A stretch of DNA of 6,559 nt from the NCBI GenBank assembly GCA_029777755.1, contig JAKORQ010000177.1, positions 1 through 6,559 of the forward strand. The letters are read 5' to 3'. The DNA is from Planctomycetota bacterium. GTDB taxonomy: Bacteria > Planctomycetota > Phycisphaerae > Tepidisphaerales > Tepidisphaeraceae. Under the pieces are notes generated by a model, which did no database searches, was not told the DNA's origin, and saw only the letters and a list, made by a program, of their open reading frames with translations. Position numbers and translations under genes: made by a program. Positions 4,796-6,559 of this stretch are shown piece after piece (positions within the stretch are counted from its first letter, which is position 1; the number at the start of each line of letters is the position of its first letter).

Positions 4796-6559
4796 CGCCG
4801 GGGAACCATGACGGTGAGCCGGGCCTGCTCCACAGGATCGGGCCCGGCCCGCATTGCCCGCAGGTCGGCAAGGGCGCATTGGAGGAAGGCGTACAGCCGC
4901 TTCTCCAGTCTGCGGGTGATTTCCGCGGTGTCGCCGGTCACAGGCGTGACGTCGGCAGGCGAGAGTGAGTAGTGGTAGAGGATCCCGTGGTCTGCTTCAT
5001 CGACGACGAAGAGGTATTCATCGTCGATGATCGCCATGGCGTTATCGCCTCCGGATCCCTTGAAGATGGCGACGTTTTCCTCCCGTCCCTCGACTGTGAA
5101 TAGATCCCTGCCCCAGGATGCGTGCGGCGCCCTGATTCCCAACAGTCCCATGATGGTCGGCACCACGCAAAGCTGATTGGCGATCGTCTTGTCGACATAG
5201 GGCGCGGTATCGAGCACGTTAGGCCCGTAGAACAGCAGGGGGATGTGATGAGTGAGCAGGCCGGCGGCGGTCAGCTTTTCGCCCACCACGCGTGAGCCGT
5301 GATCCCCCACGAAGACAAACAGTGTATTGTCGAAATACTCCATCTGTTTGGCTTCGGCCATGAACTGGCCGATCGCCCAGTCGGCATAGCGAACACCGTT
5401 GAGCGGCCCGGTAAGTTCTCCTGCATCCTCAAGTTTCCCGGGGAAATCAGGCACATCCCAGGGAGCGTGGTTGGAGAGCGTCAGCACGATCCCCAGGAAT
5501 GGTCCATCCTTCGCGGCCGCCTCGAATTCCTGGTTGGCCCGGCGAAACAGGTCGGCGTCCTCAACGCCCCAAACCGCATCGCGGGGAACGCTTGGGTCAA
5601 AATCATCCCCGCCGACAAACTTATCGACTCCCTGCTTGCGGAAGAAGCCACGCATGTTGTCCCAGGAGAAGTTGCCATTGTAGATGAACATCGTCTGGTA
5701 TCCGGCATTCTTCATGATCCTCGGCAGGGAGGAGAACGGCTGATTCGCCGCCTGTGTCTGCATGAGGGCCTCATACCCCGGCAGGTTGGGAAATGCCAGG
5801 AGGGTGCCGAAGACGCCCTGGTGCGTGTGCTTGCCAACAGAGAAGCAGTGATCGAAGAGGATGCCTTCACGGGCGAGTGCGGAGAAGTTGGTCGCAATAT
5901 CCTCGCTGCCGCCGCAAGCCGCGCTTAGCTGGGCGGAGAAACTTTCCATTATCACCAGGACCACATTGGGCTTTTCGACGCCGGGTTTCAGGTTGACAGT
6001 TCGTGGCTCGTCCCCGGCGATACGCAGAACCGTCGATTCTTCTGGCTTCAGCAGTTGGTCGTTCTCGGCCACCACCACATCGCGCACGATCTGGATTGCT
6101 TCCGCGTGATCCATCCGCGCCGCCCATTTCTGGCTTACGTCATGGCGAAGGACGTTGTCGCCGATCGTTCTCCCAAGCGTATACAGGCCATTGAGCGATA
6201 ACTGGTTTACCACGTCCTCATCACTCTTGAATGCGTCTCCCCAGCGCAGCGGTACGCTCTGCAGGCCGCCACGGATGCCCACCACCAGCAGGAACACCAG
6301 CAGCAGGATGCAGATGCCCTCGGCTATGACATACTTCAGCGTCAGGGGGATGGCCCGTGAATCCAGGTCACCATAGATCTTGCGCATCAACTTGCGCAGC
6401 ACCAGCGCCAGCACGACCATGCAGGCCAGCCAGATGAGCGTGTAGCGGATCACCGGGTAGCCATTCCAGATCATGCCTCCCACGGTGTCCGGGTGGTCCA
6501 GATAAGTAAATACCAACTGGTTGAAGCGAATCTGAAACTCGCGAAAATACTCAAACTCA
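4792..6559 (-). CDS. LTA synthase/phosphoglycerol transferase family membrane enzyme (sulfatase fold), 5' end outside the window
   Basis: The visible 588 residues are the C-terminal part of a membrane-anchored alkaline-phosphatase-superfamily enzyme. Relatives transfer phosphoglycerol (LtaS, OpgB) or phosphoethanolamine to envelope glycans or lipids outside the cytoplasmic membrane. The frame stays open to the window edge, reading EFEYFREFQIRFN before a TTG at 6516. The RFN...SYP-like region is family-typical, so that TTG is internal. Two membrane segments lie at about visible residues 37-55 and 75-95; the earlier ones must lie outside. The catalytic domain starts near 195 and keeps the metal ligand Glu205 (VIMES), the probable nucleophile Thr245 (GKHTHQG), His364 (SNHAPW) and Asp419-His420 (GDHGSR), so it looks active. 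The context SVGKHTHQGVFGTL differs from the usual K/R-T-x-x-G form only in its second histidine. The exact group transferred cannot be told. It ends tail to tail with the reductase gene. Confidence 0.93.
   Translation of the reverse strand, partial: EFEYFREFQIRFNQLVFTYLDHPDTVGGMIWNGYPVIRYTLIWLACMVVLALVLRKLMRKIYGDLDSRAIPLTLKYVIAEGICILLLVFLLVVGIRGGLQSVPLRWGDAFKSDEDVVNQLSLNGLYTLGRTIGDNVLRHDVSQKWAARMDHAEAIQIVRDVVVAENDQLLKPEESTVLRIAGDEPRTVNLKPGVEKPNVVLVIMESFSAQLSAACGGSEDIATNFSALAREGILFDHCFSVGKHTHQGVFGTLLAFPNLPGYEALMQTQAANQPFSSLPRIMKNAGYQTMFIYNGNFSWDNMRGFFRKQGVDKFVGGDDFDPSVPRDAVWGVEDADLFRRANQEFEAAAKDGPFLGIVLTLSNHAPWDVPDFPGKLEDAGELTGPLNGVRYADWAIGQFMAEAKQMEYFDNTLFVFVGDHGSRVVGEKLTAAGLLTHHIPLLFYGPNVLDTAPYVDKTIANQLCVVPTIMGLLGIRAPHASWGRDLFTVEGREENVAIFKGSGGDNAMAIIDDEYLFVVDEADHGILYHYSLSPADVTPVTGDTAEITRRLEKRLYAFLQCALADLRAMRAGPDPVEQARLTVMVPRR

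Noticed and set aside
5299..5928. 209-codon plus-strand open frame opposite the LTA-synthase-like gene
   Set aside because: It is a shadow of the catalytic domain coding sequence, with no ribosome site noted and no domain.
6514..6516. TTG at 6516 as the start of the LTA-synthase-like gene
   Set aside because: The frame stays open to the window edge with family-like sequence (YFREFQIRFN), and the membrane segments expected upstream are missing, so the gene begins outside the window.

Overview
The window carries six protein-coding genes, packed tightly in a moderately GC-rich background. Strong Shine-Dalgarno sites, a lipobox-type lipoprotein and an aldo/keto reductase closely resembling E. 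coli YghZ point to a Gram-negative bacterium, probably a proteobacterium and perhaps a gammaproteobacterium. This placement is inferred from protein resemblance recalled from memory; no search was run. No tRNA, rRNA, CRISPR array, insertion sequence or phage feature was seen, and no gene-free stretch exceeds about 105 bases.

Positions 1-3660 hold four genes on the minus strand. In transcription order they are an unrecognised 228-residue protein with an SCEGH motif (3660-2974), a 65-residue lipoprotein (2944-2747), a prolyl-tRNA synthetase-like protein (2695-1055) and a membrane-embedded site-2-type metalloprotease with a CBS region (997 to beyond position 1). Gaps of 29, 51 and 57 bases with no evident terminator suggest one transcription unit. 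From 3661 to 3763 lies a divergent intergenic region with a possible minus-strand promoter and a small dyad. From it an aldo/keto reductase of the YghZ (L-glyceraldehyde-3-phosphate reductase-like) group runs on the plus strand (3764-4795). It meets head-on, overlapping by 4 bases, an LTA-synthase/phosphoglycerol-transferase family membrane enzyme on the minus strand (4792 to beyond 6559).

The most interesting item is the ProRS-like protein. It keeps the overall ProRS layout and a full anticodon-binding domain. Its inserted editing domain keeps the expected Lys, Asp and His. The aminoacylation core, however, has lost the THEE motif, the motif 2 arginines, the GGSxSHEF motif and the glycines of motif 3, and about 30 residues after motif 1 are missing. 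It therefore looks like a synthetase relic that cannot charge tRNA but may still edit mischarged tRNA(Pro), or serve a new role. A real ProRS should exist elsewhere in the genome.
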